A DNA stretch of 64,000 nucleotides from Pseudothermotoga sp. (GCA_025060105.1 JANXCS010000003.1:1-64000), one strand, 5' to 3'; shown: positions 25,370 through 34,698, counted from the first letter of the stretch. The notes: generated by a model not told the origin, from the letters alone. Numbers and translations: made by a program.

Positions 25370-25807
25370 TTAAATTCTAGACAGGTGAAACTTCAACGGT
25401 GTTGGATTTTCAATGTTATCTGAAACAGGGCACCTATCTTCCACTGACTTGAGCCATTTCGTGAGTAAATCTTCCGAAGCATTGCTTTTAACCTTGATAT
25501 TTACATTGATCTGTTTGTAACCAGCCCTCTCTTGGAAAGATCTTCCTTGAAGGCGTGCGGGGTTAAGGGTACCTTCAATGTCTATACTCAGTTCGTCCAA
25601 CCTTATGTTCATCTCCTTGGCGACCAAGTGGCCCACGACATTGATACAACCCGCTAATGCCGCGAGCAAATATTCCACTGGATTTGCACCTTTATCGTCT
25701 CCTCCAAGCTGAGGTGGTTCATCGACGTACATTGTGAAATTTCTCGCTTTCACCACAACTCTCGAAGGAGTTTCCGATTTCGCACTTACAGAGAATTTGA
25801 CATCCAT
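25370..25807 (-). CDS. OsmC/Ohr-family peroxide-reducing protein
   Basis: 145 residues. OsmC-family proteins reduce organic hydroperoxides through two cysteines: Cys54 in AALAGCINVVG and Cys126 in VEDRCPVSDNIENPTP. NPVEYLLAALAGC is the family signature. The second ATG (25807) is chosen since AGGAGGTGA lies just before it; the earlier GTG is within the ribosome binding site. It is a single gene bounded by a terminator and adds to the window's oxidative-stress genes. Confidence 0.93.
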   Translation of the reverse strand: MDVKFSVSAKSETPSRVVVKARNFTMYVDEPPQLGGDDKGANPVEYLLAALAGCINVVGHLVAKEMNIRLDELSIDIEGTLNPARLQGRSFQERAGYKQINVNIKVKSNASEDLLTKWLKSVEDRCPVSDNIENPTPLKFHLSRI

Positions 25808-26100
25808 GTATTTCACCTCCTAGTTTTATTCTATTCTCACAGTATTCCGACTAAATTACTCGGAGATTAAAAATGGGGCGTTATTCGTTTCAACATTCAA
25901 AAGAAAAATGGAGAGAGATGACATAAAACTTAGTCATCCTTAGAAAGACTGAGAATCAAGATCGCAGTAATTGGCAAAACACGTTTTTCATTCTCTTCGA
26001 TCATTATTTGTCATTTTTGGTTCTTGATTTTAACATTGAATTGAAATATCATTAGTAAAGAAATCTTTCTAACCAACCTTAAACGGAAGGAGGGGATATC
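25808..26100. promoter_or_regulatory. Intergenic region with the sugar-ABC operon promoter
   Basis: No gene is seen. A promoter candidate is TTGATT (26024-26029), 17-base spacer, TATCAT (26047-26052). AAAGA-AA-TCTTT (26057-26068), a small palindrome at the expected start of transcription, could be an operator for the ROK repressor. A further inverted repeat, GATGAC-N10-GTCATC, lies near 25917-25938. These regulatory readings are by eye only. Confidence 0.45.
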
Positions 26101-27354
26101 GTGAGGAAAGCTAGTGTTGTGTTTTTCGCGTTGATGATCGTTGCCTTGTTCGCCGAAGTTGTCGAGCTGAATACGATTTTTGGTCCTGAGGATCTGAGTT
26201 ATTACATAGGACGAAACCAAAAATTCTACGATCAAACAGGTGTTAGAGTCAACATCACGGTCGTTCCCTATGGAAGAGATCAAAACATCAAGCTCATAGC
26301 ATCGATGTTAGCTGGGGGAAGTCAATATGATATTTTCATCATCGACTGTGTTGAAGTACCTCTCTACGTCGAAAACGGTTGGGTCCTTCCGATCGACGAA
26401 TGGCTCACGGAAGCTTTGAAAAAAGACGCGATACCTTTCGCACTGGATGGAATGGCTTACCAAGGCAAATGGTATGGCTTACCTTGGGTTTCAGAATGGA
26501 AATCTTTCGTATACAACCGCGAGATGATGAAGAAGGTTGGCTATCAAGAATTTCCGAAAACTTGGGACGGAGTCGTCGAGCTGGCGAAGAAATTGCAACA
26601 AGCAGGTGTCGTCAAATACGCCACAGCGTGGTCTTGGGCGCAGAAGGAATGCTTGGTGTGCGACTTTGTAGCGATCCTTTCAAGCTTCGGTGGAAAATTT
26701 TTCGATGAAAATCTGAATCCTGTATTCAACGACGAAAAGGGTGTCCAAGCCCTTCAATTCATGGTAGACATGATCTATAAACATCAAATCGTTAATCCAG
26801 CTTCACTCGGTTGGACAGAAACTGAAGTATACAAAGCTATTTACAACAACGACATCGCTTTTGGAATGATGTGGGGTATACCACTCGTGGATCTTGACAA
26901 TCCCGAGATCTCTAAAGGTGTTGGTCAGTGGGAAATAGGTTTGATGCCATCTGTTGACGGTAAAAATCCATACAGTGTTTCTGGACCCATGGGATGGGCG
27001 ATTTCTTATGGCACGAAACATCCCAAGGAAGCCTTTGAATATATAAAGTTTTTGGCAGGTCCAGAGGGTTCTCTAGATGCAGCTTTGAAGGCTGGAATAG
27101 TTCCAGGCTGGAAATCTGTGTGGGAAAATCCAGAATTCAAGAAAAAAGTCAGAGGTTTGGACAAGATGTATGAGCAAGCAATGTATATAGTTCACAGGCC
27201 AAGGGTACCTTGGTATCTGGAGTTTTCGAACGTTTTGCAAGAAGAACTCCACAAAGCTCTGACGCGCCAGAAATCTCCAAAAGCTGCCCTCGATGCTGCT
27301 GCCCAAGCAGCCATTAGGATAAAGAACGAATACGAGAAGGCAAAGAAGAAATGA
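26101..27354 (+). CDS. Sugar ABC transporter substrate-binding protein (CUT1)
   Basis: 417-residue family-1 extracellular solute-binding protein. A short signal peptide (MRKASVVFFALMIVALFA) precedes the two-lobed core, with NKFYDQTGVRVNITVVPYG-like and YDIFIIDCVEVPLYVENGWVLPIDEW stretches and the typical WGIPLVDLDNPEISKGVGQWEIGLMPS and GPMGWAISYGTKHPKEAFEYIKFLAGPEG segments. It captures an oligosaccharide or sugar outside the membrane. Its aromatic residues (many Trp/Tyr) fit sugar stacking. GTG start with GGAAGGAGGGG. First gene of an operon with two permeases and a ROK regulator. The ATPase must be encoded elsewhere, as is common in this group. Confidence 0.92.
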   Translation: MRKASVVFFALMIVALFAEVVELNTIFGPEDLSYYIGRNQKFYDQTGVRVNITVVPYGRDQNIKLIASMLAGGSQYDIFIIDCVEVPLYVENGWVLPIDEWLTEALKKDAIPFALDGMAYQGKWYGLPWVSEWKSFVYNREMMKKVGYQEFPKTWDGVVELAKKLQQAGVVKYATAWSWAQKECLVCDFVAILSSFGGKFFDENLNPVFNDEKGVQALQFMVDMIYKHQIVNPASLGWTETEVYKAIYNNDIAFGMMWGIPLVDLDNPEISKGVGQWEIGLMPSVDGKNPYSVSGPMGWAISYGTKHPKEAFEYIKFLAGPEGSLDAALKAGIVPGWKSVWENPEFKKKVRGLDKMYEQAMYIVHRPRVPWYLEFSNVLQEELHKALTRQKSPKAALDAAAQAAIRIKNEYEKAKKK

Positions 27355-27362
27355 TTATTCAC

Positions 27363-27391
27363 AAGGTGGGGTGGTTCGCCCCACCTTTTTT
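27363..27391 (+). terminator. Hairpin with T tract between binding protein and permease genes
   Basis: AAGGTGGGG, loop TGGTTCG, CCCCACCTT plus TTTT. It lies within the operon, 8 bases after the binding-protein stop and 21 bases before the permease start. It is probably a partial terminator that keeps the binding protein in excess. Confidence 0.85.
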
Positions 27392-27412
27392 CCTTGAGAG
27401 AGTGAGGTAGCC

Positions 27413-28297
27413 TTGGAAAAGCGTAAAAGGACCATCGGATACATGTTCATGATACCTTCTCTGCTTATACTGCTTCTGGTTTTGGCGTTTCCACTGGTTC
27501 ATGCTTTTTATTTGAGCTTATTCAATGTGCGCTTTTTTGGTGGAAGAATAATCACGAGTTTTGTTGGCTTGGAGAATTATTTGGCTGTTCTTCGAAGTGA
27601 ATCTTGGTGGCGATCTTTCATCAACACCGTGTATTTCGTCCTAGCAGACATAACCGTTGGTATGTTTCTTGGTTTCATTTCAGCCCTCGCTCTGAACAGG
27701 AGATTGAAGTTCAAGTCTTTCATCATAGCAGCCATACTTCTGCCTTACGTTCTGCCACCGATAGTTCACGCATTGATCTGGAAGTGGGCATTCAATGCAG
27801 ATTATGGCTTCATAAACCAAACATTGCTCAGGTTTGGGATCATCAAGCAAAACATTTACTGGCTTACCGATTCGAGATTAGTTCTCTGGGCCCTCATCCT
27901 GGCTAATCTTTGGCAGGGAACAGCTTTCGCTACGATCATATACCTTGGAGGTATGAAATCCATACCTGATGAGCTCTACGAGGCAGCGAGGATGGATGGT
28001 GCCACACGAATGCAGCAAGTTATGTACATCACACTTCCTCTTCTGAAACCGTTCACTCAGCTGCTCTTGGTTATGAAGACGATACTGACTTTCAAGCTCT
28101 TTGAGCTCATTTATGCGGTGACTGGTGGAGGGCCAGCGGGCAGAACAAGAGTTGTGTCTTACGAGATTTACAGAACTGCTTTCGAATCTTACAAATTCGG
28201 TCAAGCAACGGCGATGTCGTACATTCTCCTTGGAATAGTTGCAATTATAGTTCTGCTTTACAGAAAGTTCCTTGCCACGGAAGCGGGTGAAGAGTGA
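27413..28297 (+). CDS. Sugar ABC transporter permease (MalF-type)
   Basis: 294 residues, six predicted membrane helices. The EAA loop that contacts the ATPase reads PDELYEAARMDGATRMQQVMYITLPLLKP (residues about 184-212). It forms a heterodimeric channel with the next gene product. The start is a TTG preceded by GTGAGGTAG. The intercistronic hairpin upstream would keep its expression below that of the binding protein. Confidence 0.93.
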   Translation: MEKRKRTIGYMFMIPSLLILLLVLAFPLVHAFYLSLFNVRFFGGRIITSFVGLENYLAVLRSESWWRSFINTVYFVLADITVGMFLGFISALALNRRLKFKSFIIAAILLPYVLPPIVHALIWKWAFNADYGFINQTLLRFGIIKQNIYWLTDSRLVLWALILANLWQGTAFATIIYLGGMKSIPDELYEAARMDGATRMQQVMYITLPLLKPFTQLLLVMKTILTFKLFELIYAVTGGGPAGRTRVVSYEIYRTAFESYKFGQATAMSYILLGIVAIIVLLYRKFLATEAGEE

Positions 28298-28298
28298 T

Positions 28299-29150
28299 AT
28301 GGCACACACGTTCTATAAGATGTCAGTCATAATTGTGATCTTAGCTGCCGTCTTCGTGTCCGTGATCCCAATATATTGGGTTCTCGTTACGAGTTTTTCA
28401 CTCGACGTGGATTTGATGAAAACGTCCCACAGTTGGTTCCCACCGAGACCTACAGTTAAAAATTACAGAGATGCGTTGGGGATAGGTCAAGGGATGTACA
28501 GCGTGGCTTCTCAAGTGAAGGTAACTTTGTTCAACAGCACCGTGATAAGTTTTTCCGTCACGGGGATAACTTTGATTTTGGCGATAATGGCGGCGTATGC
28601 GATCGAAAGACTTAGAGTACCGTTGAGAGGATATGTGAGCTTTTTTGTATTGCTGACGCAGATGCTACCTCCCATCATACTCGTGATACCAATATATCTG
28701 TCACTCGCTCGCTTTGGTATGCTCGATAGAAAAGTATCTCTCACATTCATTTACATCGCTTTGAATTTGCCATTCGCTATATGGATCATCAGTTCCTATT
28801 TTAGAAGGTTACCTATATCCGTAGAGGAAGCGGCGATAATAGATGGCTGTAGCCACGTTAGAGTTCTTTGGAACATACTGGTTCCAATGTCAAAACCTGC
28901 TATCTTCACATCGGGCATCTTTGTTTTTCTCTCAGCTTGGAACGAGTTCATAATCGCTTTAGTTTTAACCTCAAGCTTGAAGGCTAAGACTCTACCGATA
29001 AGCATTTCTGAATTCATGGGAAGGTTCTACACGAACTACCCACTGATGTGCGCAGCCGGGATAGTTTCGATGGTTCCTCCGATAATATTCGCTGCTCTCT
29101 TCCAAAATTTCTTGATCGAAGGTCTTGCGAAAGGAGCTGTCAAGGAGTGA
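28299..29150 (+). CDS. Sugar ABC transporter permease (MalG-type)
   Basis: 283 residues with six predicted helices. The EAA loop is VEEAAIIDGCSHVRVLWNILVPMSKPA. The ATG at 28299 follows GGGTGAAGAG; a TTG at 28272 lies inside the previous gene. It starts one base after the upstream permease stop and overlaps the ROK gene at its end (GTGA), indicating one cotranscribed unit. Confidence 0.93.
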   Translation: MAHTFYKMSVIIVILAAVFVSVIPIYWVLVTSFSLDVDLMKTSHSWFPPRPTVKNYRDALGIGQGMYSVASQVKVTLFNSTVISFSVTGITLILAIMAAYAIERLRVPLRGYVSFFVLLTQMLPPIILVIPIYLSLARFGMLDRKVSLTFIYIALNLPFAIWIISSYFRRLPISVEEAAIIDGCSHVRVLWNILVPMSKPAIFTSGIFVFLSAWNEFIIALVLTSSLKAKTLPISISEFMGRFYTNYPLMCAAGIVSMVPPIIFAALFQNFLIEGLAKGAVKE

Positions 29151-30283
29151 TAGAGAGATCAAATTTGAGAGAGTCTGAGATCAGAGTGCTCGAATGTATC
29201 AGAAGAAATCAACCGATATCCAGAGCAACGATAGCCTCTTTGACAGGGTTGAGTAAACCTGGTGTTTCGGAAGCCGTTGAAAAACTGTTGAAGCGAAACA
29301 TCATTAAAGAATTCAGGAAAGGCAAAAGTACGGCGAGAGGTGGAAAGAAACCAACTTTACTTGTGTTCAATCCCAACTGTGGTTACATCGCTGGGGTGGA
29401 CATTGGTGGAAGTAAGATTAGGGCGATCATCGCAGATTTAGACGGGAATATCGTTCGGAGGGCTGAACGTAGGGTGGAAGAAATGGAATCTTCCGAAAGT
29501 TTGGTTGAACAGGTATCCAACGTGCTCGTGGATATAGAAATTCATAAGTATAGATTGATCGGTGTGGCTGTTGGAGTTCCTGGTACTTGTGACAGAGAAA
29601 CTGGTGAGGTACGATACATCCCAGCTTTCAATTTGAAAGACGTTCCACTCAGAAAAATGTTGGAAGAAAGATTCCATTTACCTGTGTTCGTCGAGAATGA
29701 TGTAACTTTGAATGCCCTTGGGGAAATGTGGAAAGGTTCAGCGAAAGGATTGAAGAACATTCTATTAATCTCACTCGGTACAGGTACTGGAGCGGGGCTG
29801 GTGTTGAATCGTTCACTGTACACTGGTTCGAAAGGTATGGCTGGCGAGATCGGTTATTTCGTAACCGATTGGTCCATGGAGAGAGACGTTGAGTATCGCT
29901 TTGGTAGACTAGAAAGATGGTTCTCTGGATATTCGTTCATTGAATTTTTGAAAGGAAAGAGTGTTCGAACTGAGCTGAAATGGATCTTTGAAGATCTCAA
30001 TTCTCATCCTGATTTTGCTGAATTTTTTGAACACGCATGCGAGCATCTGGCTGTAGCGATAGCGAATGCGGTGTGTTTGTTGGATCCAGACGCAGTTGTT
30101 TTGTCCGGCGGGATAGGTTACAATCAATACGAAAAGATAGTAGAGAAGATCAAGCCCATCGTTTCAAGGATAGTTCCACCTGAGATACTTGAGCACGTTC
30201 GGTTCATGAAGTCTGAGCTCGGTGAGCTTGGAGTTGTACTCGGAGCGGTTTATTTCGTTCAAAGCGAATTGTTCGTGGTTTAG
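29147..30283 (+). CDS. ROK-family transcriptional regulator
   Basis: 378 residues: N-terminal winged helix-turn-helix (SEIRVLECIRRNQPISRATIASLTGLSKPGVSEAVEKLL) and C-terminal ROK sugar-kinase-like domain (VDIGGSKIRAIIADLDG; VENDVTLNALGEMW; SLGTGTGAGLVLN; GMAGEIGYF; DAVVLSGGIG). The cysteine-rich zinc motif of most ROK proteins (CxCGxxGCxE) is replaced by RFGRLERWFSGY and is absent. ROK repressors usually bind the sugar imported by the adjacent transporter, so it should regulate this operon. The GTG at 29147 overlaps the permease stop; the frame is open 33 codons further upstream but inside the permease gene. Confidence 0.92.
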   Translation: MIERSNLRESEIRVLECIRRNQPISRATIASLTGLSKPGVSEAVEKLLKRNIIKEFRKGKSTARGGKKPTLLVFNPNCGYIAGVDIGGSKIRAIIADLDGNIVRRAERRVEEMESSESLVEQVSNVLVDIEIHKYRLIGVAVGVPGTCDRETGEVRYIPAFNLKDVPLRKMLEERFHLPVFVENDVTLNALGEMWKGSAKGLKNILLISLGTGTGAGLVLNRSLYTGSKGMAGEIGYFVTDWSMERDVEYRFGRLERWFSGYSFIEFLKGKSVRTELKWIFEDLNSHPDFAEFFEHACEHLAVAIANAVCLLDPDAVVLSGGIGYNQYEKIVEKIKPIVSRIVPPEILEHVRFMKSELGELGVVLGAVYFVQSELFVV

Positions 30284-30288
30284 ACAGT

Positions 30289-31224
30289 TCATATTTTCAG
30301 GTCCAGTTGGTGAACCGTTCTTACCTGACCATCTTCTGTGAGATAGATTCCAGTGGAATTCAATCTTCCAAGTGGAATCCCGCCATCGTAGAAGTTGAAC
30401 TGCGTCCTCACAAAACCAAGATAAATTGCGCCAACATTCATTTCAGATAGAGAAAGCAACTTCAACCCGTTCCCATCAGTTTTCAGGATTTTTAGTTTTG
30501 CGAACACGACGTCTGATTCGTCTATCCAACTGTTTCCATCATCGTCGTATCTTGAAAGTTCTAAAAATCCTTTCCCAGTCAGAGGTCCGAACAGCTCACG
30601 GCCATCATCCAGCTTACCGTTGTCGTTCGAATCCAACACGAGCAGTGCGACATTTTTTGGAAGGAAGAACTCTTCAAATTCGCCGTCAAGATCGAGATCC
30701 AACTGAAGTTTCTTTTCGAAAGGTCCTATGGGAGCATCATCCAATTTCAAAACGATCGGATCTTGCAACGCGCCAACGGTGAGTCTAAAGTTTTGTCTGC
30801 TTTCGTACAATCTACTCAATTGAAGGTTCACTTCGAATTCTATTCTTCTGCCATCTTTCGTTTCGATGTAACCCTTCGCTGAAAAACTCGTAGTCTCAGA
30901 CTCTCTTTGGTATTCATTCTTTTCGTAGATCAATCCCACCTGTGTTCTGATTCCTCCCGGTTCTGCAATGGAAAGCTCTTTGGACTCTGAAGATTCGAGA
31001 ATGATCAATCTCACCTTACGTCCTGTCAGCTTTTCCAAGAGAGCCTTTATCAACATGAGCTTCAATCTGTCTTTCTCACTCAACTTGATTTCAAACTTGG
31101 TGCTCTCAGATCGAACAGGTTCAGTCTGTACAACTCGAACGATTCGAATCCGTTCCTGTTTTTCGCTCAAATGTTCGTAACTTCTCACTGAGGACATCGA
31201 CACGTGATAATTTTCGATTTTCAA
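30289..31224 (-). CDS. Protein with EF-hand-like calcium-binding loops, unknown function
   Basis: 311 residues and no signal peptide. The N-terminal half (about 1-130) is charged and includes a helical stretch (KDRLKLMLIKALLEKLTGRKVRLII). The C-terminal half contains DSNDNGKLDDGRELFG (198-213) and DDDGNSWIDESD (227-238), then LKTDGNGLKLLSLSEM. This is the 'D-x-N-G-x-(x)-D-G-x-E-L-F-G...D-x-D-x-N-x-W-I' pattern seen at the ends of many bacterial calcium-binding and RTX-associated proteins. Such domains are normally exported, but none of the usual export signals is visible here. TTG start after GAGGAGTGAT. It converges with the ROK gene (five bases between). No specific role can be assigned. 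Confidence 0.72.
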   Translation of the reverse strand: MKIENYHVSMSSVRSYEHLSEKQERIRIVRVVQTEPVRSESTKFEIKLSEKDRLKLMLIKALLEKLTGRKVRLIILESSESKELSIAEPGGIRTQVGLIYEKNEYQRESETTSFSAKGYIETKDGRRIEFEVNLQLSRLYESRQNFRLTVGALQDPIVLKLDDAPIGPFEKKLQLDLDLDGEFEEFFLPKNVALLVLDSNDNGKLDDGRELFGPLTGKGFLELSRYDDDGNSWIDESDVVFAKLKILKTDGNGLKLLSLSEMNVGAIYLGFVRTQFNFYDGGIPLGRLNSTGIYLTEDGQVRTVHQLDLKI

Positions 31225-31280
31225 CCTATCACTCCTCTTATTTTTATCGGCAATTTTGAGGAACTGGAAAGATCTGCAAA

Positions 31281-31303
31281 AAAATTTGGCGGCCTAAGCC
31301 GCC
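31281..31303 (-). terminator. Terminator of the TAXI-TRAP operon
   Basis: GGCGGC, loop CTAA (plus strand), GCCGCC. On the minus strand the stem is followed by AAATTTTTTT. It ends the leftward TAXI operon and lies 57 bases upstream of the next leftward gene start. Confidence 0.88.
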
Positions 31304-31325
31304 AAACCGATTTAGTAGTGGATTT

Positions 31326-33260
31326 TCAAGATTTTCTCGTCAAGCGCATCCTTGCTCTTTGTAACAAAAACGCGAGGACTATCAAACCGAATCCTATCAG
31401 ATCGGTTGTACGCCTTGGTTCGACGAGCAGTACTCCACCCAGACCATAGAGCAATCTTTCCCACGCAGCGAGATTACCGAACAAATAACCAGCGAGGCCT
31501 CCGGAGAGAGTGAACAATCCAACAGCACACGTGAAGGCGGGCCAGATGACCTCCAGTGGGTTCGAAACTTTCACTAACAGTAATTGTGGAGAGAGGACAA
31601 AGGCGTAAGGGACGAGGAAAGCGGCAATGGCCAATCGTGACGCAGTCAAACCTGTTTTCATCGGATTGGCCCTGGCTATACCGGCTCCCGCCATCGCAGC
31701 GAGTGCTACTGGGGGTGTCACGTCCGCTATGATACCGAAATAGAATGCGAACATGTGTGCGGGCAGGATCGGCACACCCAACCTCAGAAGGGCAGGGGCA
31801 GCGATCGTTGAAGTGATCACGTAGTTTGCGGTTGTGGGAACTCCCATACCGAGCACGAGGGATGTCAGCATGGTGAAAAAGAGCGTGATCAAAAGATTAC
31901 CGCCGGCCAGGTCGACCAACGCAGTTCCAAGTTTCAAGCCTATACCGGTGAGCGTGACCACACCTATGATTATTCCGGCGCACGCCGTGGCGGCAACGAC
32001 ACTCAGGGCACCTCTAGCACCAGCTTCGAGTGCCGCCGGTATGTCTGAAAACTTTATTCTCGTACTTTTTCTTATGAGCGAAGAAGCCACAGAGAATACG
32101 ATCGCATAGAGAGCCGCTTTCATGGGAGTGAAACCAGTCACTAAAAGATAGATGATCGCAACCAACGGGAACAGAAGATGACCTCTCTCCATCAAAACCC
32201 TCTTCATCTTTGGAAGCTCTTCCTTGGAGAGACCTCTAAGGCCAAGTTTCTTTGCTTCCCAGTGTACACCCATCCACACTCCGAAATAGTAGAGCGCGGC
32301 TGGTATAGCCGCAGAAACGATGATTTTAGAATATGATATACCTGTGAACTCGGCCATCAAGAACGCGGCGGCTCCCATGATCGGTGGCATGAGCTGACCG
32401 CCAGTGGAAGCCGTCGCTTCCACCGCTCCGGCAAACTCAGGTTTGTAACCAAGTTTTTTCATCATGGGTATAGTGAAGGTTCCAGTACCCACAACGTTTG
32501 CAACGCTGCTACCGCTGATCATGCCCATCATTCCACTGGAGAAAACTGCCACCTTTGCAGGTCCACCCGTTGCCCAGCCCGCGAGCGCGTTCGCGAGATC
32601 TATGAAGAGCTGTCCAAGCCCCGTCCTTTCGAGAAAAGCGCCCAAGAGAATGAACAGGAAAACGAAGGTTGAAGATACTCCGAGCGGTATACCGAAGATA
32701 CCTTCCGTTGTGTAGAAAAGATGTCCTACCAACCTTTGAAAAGAAACACCTCGATGGGCCAAAATGCCTGGAATGTACCTTCCATACAGTGCGTAGAGGA
32801 TGAAACAGATCGCCACCACTGATATGGGAAGTCCAACCACACGGCGTGCTGCTTCGAGCACCAACGCGATTCCCAGAAGACCAACGATCAAATCCAAACT
32901 CGTCACGGTTCCAGCGCGCAGCACCAGTTCTTTATAGTTAGCAACAACATAGATCGTTGCCAAAGGTGCGATGATCGCTAATAGCAGATCAAACCAATGA
33001 AGTTTTTCTCTGGACCATCTTTTGCTTGCTGGATAGAGTAAAAAGATGAGAGAAAAGCCGAAAGCAAGGTGTACTGAACGTTGTATCATCGCATCAAACA
33101 CACCGAAGGCTGCGGTATAGATCTGGAAGACCGAGAAGGTGATGGCGATTGCGGCAACGATTCTTGCCAGAAAACCTTTGAATGTTCTATAACGAGCCTC
33201 TCTGTCATATTTTTCAAGAATTTCACGCGTTTGCTCAGAAGACATCTTCTCGTTGCTCAC
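31326..33260 (-). CDS. TRAP transporter fused permease, TAXI type (DctQM fusion)
   Basis: 644 residues. The N-terminal small-permease-like helices are fused to a DctM-like 12-helix part, as is usual in TAXI systems. Landmarks: SGMMGMISGSSVANVVGTGTFTIPMMKKLGYKPEFAGAVEATASTGGQLMPPIMGAAAFLMAEF and, in the second half, LVLGMGVPTTANYVITSTIAAPALLRLG. It is the Na+-driven import channel for an organic acid, typically glutamate or a dicarboxylate; the substrate is not evident. I use the GTG at 33260, seven bases after GAGGAGG. Confidence 0.94.
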   Translation of the reverse strand: MSNEKMSSEQTREILEKYDREARYRTFKGFLARIVAAIAITFSVFQIYTAAFGVFDAMIQRSVHLAFGFSLIFLLYPASKRWSREKLHWFDLLLAIIAPLATIYVVANYKELVLRAGTVTSLDLIVGLLGIALVLEAARRVVGLPISVVAICFILYALYGRYIPGILAHRGVSFQRLVGHLFYTTEGIFGIPLGVSSTFVFLFILLGAFLERTGLGQLFIDLANALAGWATGGPAKVAVFSSGMMGMISGSSVANVVGTGTFTIPMMKKLGYKPEFAGAVEATASTGGQLMPPIMGAAAFLMAEFTGISYSKIIVSAAIPAALYYFGVWMGVHWEAKKLGLRGLSKEELPKMKRVLMERGHLLFPLVAIIYLLVTGFTPMKAALYAIVFSVASSLIRKSTRIKFSDIPAALEAGARGALSVVAATACAGIIIGVVTLTGIGLKLGTALVDLAGGNLLITLFFTMLTSLVLGMGVPTTANYVITSTIAAPALLRLGVPILPAHMFAFYFGIIADVTPPVALAAMAGAGIARANPMKTGLTASRLAIAAFLVPYAFVLSPQLLLVKVSNPLEVIWPAFTCAVGLFTLSGGLAGYLFGNLAAWERLLYGLGGVLLVEPRRTTDLIGFGLIVLAFLLQRARMRLTRKS

Positions 33261-33272
33261 GATCATTCCTCC

Positions 33273-33731
33273 TCAGAATATCTTGGATCTTTTGCTCAGT
33301 TTCGGTTTCACATAAAAGGTTAAAGTATCACCAACGTTGGCAATGCTTTTGAACCACACTGGGCCGTCTCTGAAAACTATGCCGTGACCATCGATGTGAG
33401 AAACACGGAGGGTGATCCGCTCAAATTTTCTATCGAGTTTGAGAACGAACTCGCCATCTTCAAGAGCGAATCCCCCTCCGATGTCCGAAGGTAAACCAGC
33501 ACCATAAGAACTATAACGACATTCGTACAAAAGCATCTCACCGTTCGGTTCGATTCTGAAACGTTCTTCTACCTTGGTTTTCTCGACCGAATGGATGAAC
33601 ACCAGGCTGAAAAATGGCTCTTCCAATCGTTTTTCGAAAATTACCTCGCCTTGTTTTTCGATCAACAGAACGAACTCAGGCTCAATGATCGTCAGTAAGA
33701 AGGCACAGAAACATAGCGAAAACTTAACCAC
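33273..33731 (-). CDS. DUF1850 protein associated with TAXI-TRAP transporter
   Basis: 152 residues. An N-terminal hydrophobic stretch (FSLCFCAFLLTII) serves as signal or anchor and precedes a compact domain with LVFIHSVEKTKVEERFRIEP, the family pattern (H-S-V-E-x-x-x-V-E-E), and SSYGAGLPSDIG. DUF1850 proteins commonly occur between the binding protein and the fused permease of TAXI-TRAP systems, and an accessory role in transport is assumed. The GTG start follows the upstream stop by three bases. Confidence 0.82.
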   Translation of the reverse strand: MVKFSLCFCAFLLTIIEPEFVLLIEKQGEVIFEKRLEEPFFSLVFIHSVEKTKVEERFRIEPNGEMLLYECRYSSYGAGLPSDIGGGFALEDGEFVLKLDRKFERITLRVSHIDGHGIVFRDGPVWFKSIANVGDTLTFYVKPKLSKRSKIF

Positions 33732-33734
33732 CGT

Positions 33735-34661
33735 TTAGAGTCCCATCTCCTTGAAGAATCTTTCGGCGCCAGGATGTAGTGGTATGGACATACCTTCTTT
33801 TCCTGTTTCTGGAATTATCAATTCTCCCTTGGCATGAGCTTCGATCAATCTTTTTTGGTTTGCATACATAGTTTTGAGAAGTTCGTAAACGAGACTCTCA
33901 GACATTTCAGCTCTGACTGCCAACATGGCCTTCACTGCAACCGTGACAACGTCTGTGTCAATACCTTTATATGTACCTGCAGGAACAACGATCTTCACGT
34001 AGAACGGATAAGCTTTCTGCAGAGACTGAATGATCGCCTCGGCGACTGGAACAAGAACAATTTTTCTGACTGCCGCAAGATCGACTATCGCCGCCGTTGG
34101 ATGACCTGCTGTGACGAAAGCTGCATCGATGTTGCCGTCTTTGAGGTTGCTAGCTGCTTCCGCAAAGCTGAGGTATTGCACTTTGATGTCGTTATAAGTG
34201 ATTCCAGCCGCTGCGAGGATCTGTCTGGCATTCACTTCAGTTCCACTTCCCGCAGCTCCAACGGCCACCCTTTTGCCTTTCAGATCGTACACGCTGCTGA
34301 TGCCTCTGTCTGCCAACGCTACTATCTGCACAGTTTCAGGATAGAGTGTTGCCAAACCTCTCAGTTGTGGGAACGGTTCTTTGAACAATTCCACACCGTT
34401 GTAAGCGTAGAAAGCAACATCGTTTTGAACGAAAATGAGGTCCACTTCTTTGTTTCTTAGCAAATTGATGTTCGCCACCGACGCACCCGTTGACTGTACC
34501 ATGGCGTTCATACCCTTGATGTTCTTGTTCCAAATATCTGCCATACCAGCACCCAATGGGTAGTACGTTCCAGCCGTACCACCTGTAGCGATCGTTAAGA
34601 ATGTGGCCGCATAAATTGTAATAACTGAGAGCAAGATTGCCACAAAGATCAGCTTCTTCAT
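33735..34661 (-). CDS. TAXI-family TRAP substrate-binding protein
   Basis: 308 residues. A signal peptide (MKKLIFVAILLSVITIYA) is followed by the family hallmark IATGGTAGTYYPLGAGMADIWNK and by VQSTGASVANINLLRNKEVDLIFVQNDVAFYAYNG. TAXI proteins bind glutamate/glutamine or other small organic acids extracytoplasmically. ATG start after AAAGGGGGT. First gene of the TAXI operon with its own promoter. Confidence 0.95.
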   Translation of the reverse strand: MKKLIFVAILLSVITIYAATFLTIATGGTAGTYYPLGAGMADIWNKNIKGMNAMVQSTGASVANINLLRNKEVDLIFVQNDVAFYAYNGVELFKEPFPQLRGLATLYPETVQIVALADRGISSVYDLKGKRVAVGAAGSGTEVNARQILAAAGITYNDIKVQYLSFAEAASNLKDGNIDAAFVTAGHPTAAIVDLAAVRKIVLVPVAEAIIQSLQKAYPFYVKIVVPAGTYKGIDTDVVTVAVKAMLAVRAEMSESLVYELLKTMYANQKRLIEAHAKGELIIPETGKEGMSIPLHPGAERFFKEMGL

Positions 34662-34698
34662 ACATATACCCCCTTTGAAAGTAGTATGATCTGATTTT

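Noticed and set aside
33834-34460. 208-codon frame antisense to the TAXI binding protein
   Set aside because: The sense frame matches a known family with signal peptide; the antisense one has no recognisable feature.
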